This document shows, piece after piece, positions 38,916-39,633 of a stretch of 39,633 nucleotides of DNA. The stretch lies in the NCBI GenBank assembly GCA_050693035.1, contig JBOGWB010000056.1:1-39633 (forward strand), in the 5' to 3' direction. The stretch's first letter is position 1. Every line of letters begins with the position of its first letter. The position numbers and the translations under genes were made by a program. The notes beneath the pieces are model-generated. The model searched no databases, was not told where the DNA came from, and was given only the letters and a program-made list of their open reading frames with translations. This DNA comes from DASYVD01 sp050693035. GTDB lineage: Bacteria > Actinomycetota > UBA4738 > CALAEC01.

Positions 38916-39611
38916 ATGCTGGAAAGGAACAGGTTCGGAGGCTTCCGCGGCCTCGTCCTCATCCTCGTGGGGATCTTCATGGGCGCGACGCTGATCACGC
39001 CGGCGGTGGCCCACGTGGGAGGCACCATCACCCACCTGTGGGGAGCGCCCGGACACATCAAGGCCAAGGTGAAGGCCTACGGCGACAACCGGTGGCTCGG
39101 AAAGGCCGCCAAGGCCGTGGACGCCGCGCACGCCGACTCGGCCGATCTCGCCACCTCCGCCGAGACGGCCAGCTTCGCCGACGAGGCTGACTCGGCTTCC
39201 ACGGCGGAGTCGGCAGGCTTCGCCGACGAGGCCGGCAACGCCGACACGCTCGACGGAAGGAATTCCACCGATTTCGATGACGCGCAGACCCTGGACGGCG
39301 TCGACTCGGCCGGTTTCGCCACCAAGCTGTGGGCCGTGGTTAATGGCTCGAATGGGACCCTGGTTCGCGGCAATCGGGCAACCACCAGTACCCGTAGCGG
39401 CACCGGCACATACCAGGTGCGATTCGATCAAAACATCCGCAACTGCGCCTACGTCGCCCAGGTGGGCGACGTCGACGCATCCGGCATCGAGTCGCCAGGC
39501 TTCATCACCACCGTCGGAGAGGGCGCCAGCGTCAACGGTGTGTGGATCAACACGTACAACGCCGCAGGAACGGCGGCCGATCGATCCTTCCACCTCTGGG
39601 TGATCTGCTAG
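38916..39611 (+). CDS. Secreted protein with Ala-rich and ADTLDG repeats (paralogue B)
   Basis: A 231-residue product sharing the N-terminal anchor of the gene at 38051 (GFRGLVLILVGIFMGATLITPAVAHV, compare G.RG..LI.VGI..GAT.ITPAVAHV), then HIKAKVKAYGDNRWLGKAAKAVDAAHAD. A stalk of Ala/Asp/Ser repeats (about 68-105; ADSADLATSAETASFADEADS...) is followed by two copies of a short motif, NADTLDGRNSTDF and AQTLDGVDSAGF, which recur in actinobacterial surface proteins. The C-terminal 80 residues (about 150-231) form a beta-rich, Cys-bearing domain ending FHLWVIC. Likely a surface fibre or adhesin-like protein. ATG at 38916. The window ends 22 bases past the stop, in what looks like the start of a terminator. 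Confidence 0.78.
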   Translation: MLERNRFGGFRGLVLILVGIFMGATLITPAVAHVGGTITHLWGAPGHIKAKVKAYGDNRWLGKAAKAVDAAHADSADLATSAETASFADEADSASTAESAGFADEAGNADTLDGRNSTDFDDAQTLDGVDSAGFATKLWAVVNGSNGTLVRGNRATTSTRSGTGTYQVRFDQNIRNCAYVAQVGDVDASGIESPGFITTVGEGASVNGVWINTYNAAGTAADRSFHLWVIC

Positions 39612-39633
39612 TCGCACAAATGAGAAGGCGGGC

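Noticed and set aside
1..39633. tRNA, rRNA, CRISPR, insertion sequence, phage or attachment-site features
   Set aside because: No tRNA T-loop/anticodon sets, no regularly spaced repeats, no transposase or integrase motifs and no terminal inverted repeats with target duplications were seen.

Overview
The window is high-GC DNA (roughly two thirds G+C by eye), densely coding, with many GTG starts and stop/start overlaps of the ATGA, GTGA and TGATG type. Signs of leaderless transcription, a perfect CIRCE element before groES, a GroEL with a Gly/His-rich tail, a GuaB3-type IMP dehydrogenase-family enzyme, WhiG/FliA-like sigma sequence and an Mpt53-like secreted thioredoxin all point to an actinobacterium. 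No close cultured relative is evident from the sequence alone, so a deep-branching or uncultured lineage is likely. No tRNA, rRNA, CRISPR array, insertion sequence or phage gene was found.

Layout. 1-1.65 kb: citrate synthase and a CBS-domain protein (+). 1.65-7.9 kb (-): a general L-amino acid ABC transporter (aapJQMP) followed by folD and metF of one-carbon metabolism. 8.0-10.2 kb (-): purN-purH. 10.3-11.4 kb (+): two small membrane proteins, one with a zinc-binding N-terminus. 11.4-15.6 kb (-): a B12-binding domain protein, sucC, sucD and a zinc-ribbon polytopic membrane protein, tightly coupled. 15.7-16.2 kb: a tiny membrane protein and an ABM-fold-like protein, convergent. 16.2-18.9 kb: the most unusual part (below). 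19.1-21.2 kb (-): UvrD/PcrA helicase. 21.3-22.7 kb: divergent BON-domain and CBS-domain proteins. 22.7-27.6 kb: a winged-helix (HTH_42/AlkZ-like) protein, guaA, a glycosyltransferase, a mini coiled-coil protein and guaB3. 27.7-33.4 kb: sulfotransferase, secreted protein, low-molecular-weight protein tyrosine phosphatase, beta-helix/RTX protein, APS kinase and an alkaline-phosphatase-superfamily enzyme, suggesting sulfated or cell-surface glycan work. 33.5-35.7 kb (+): a second mini coiled-coil protein, a membrane protein and an orphan sensor histidine kinase. 35.8-37.8 kb (-): groES-groEL under CIRCE. 38.0-39.6 kb (+): two paralogous secreted proteins.

The candidate new system is at 16.2-18.9 kb. 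A two-gene operon (-) encodes (i) a protein joining a double ClpC-type N-domain to a FliA/WhiG-like sigma factor with almost no region 3 and a C-terminal zinc ribbon, and (ii) a shorter paralogue with the same N-domain and zinc ribbon but no sigma part. Divergent from it, across a nested inverted repeat with a CIRCE-like core, lies a secreted Mpt53/DsbE-like thioredoxin whose first active-site cysteine codon is an in-frame TGA followed by a compact hairpin, i.e. a probable selenoprotein. The arrangement suggests a proteostasis- or redox-sensing transcription module. Domain identities are read from motifs; the regulatory link is inference.
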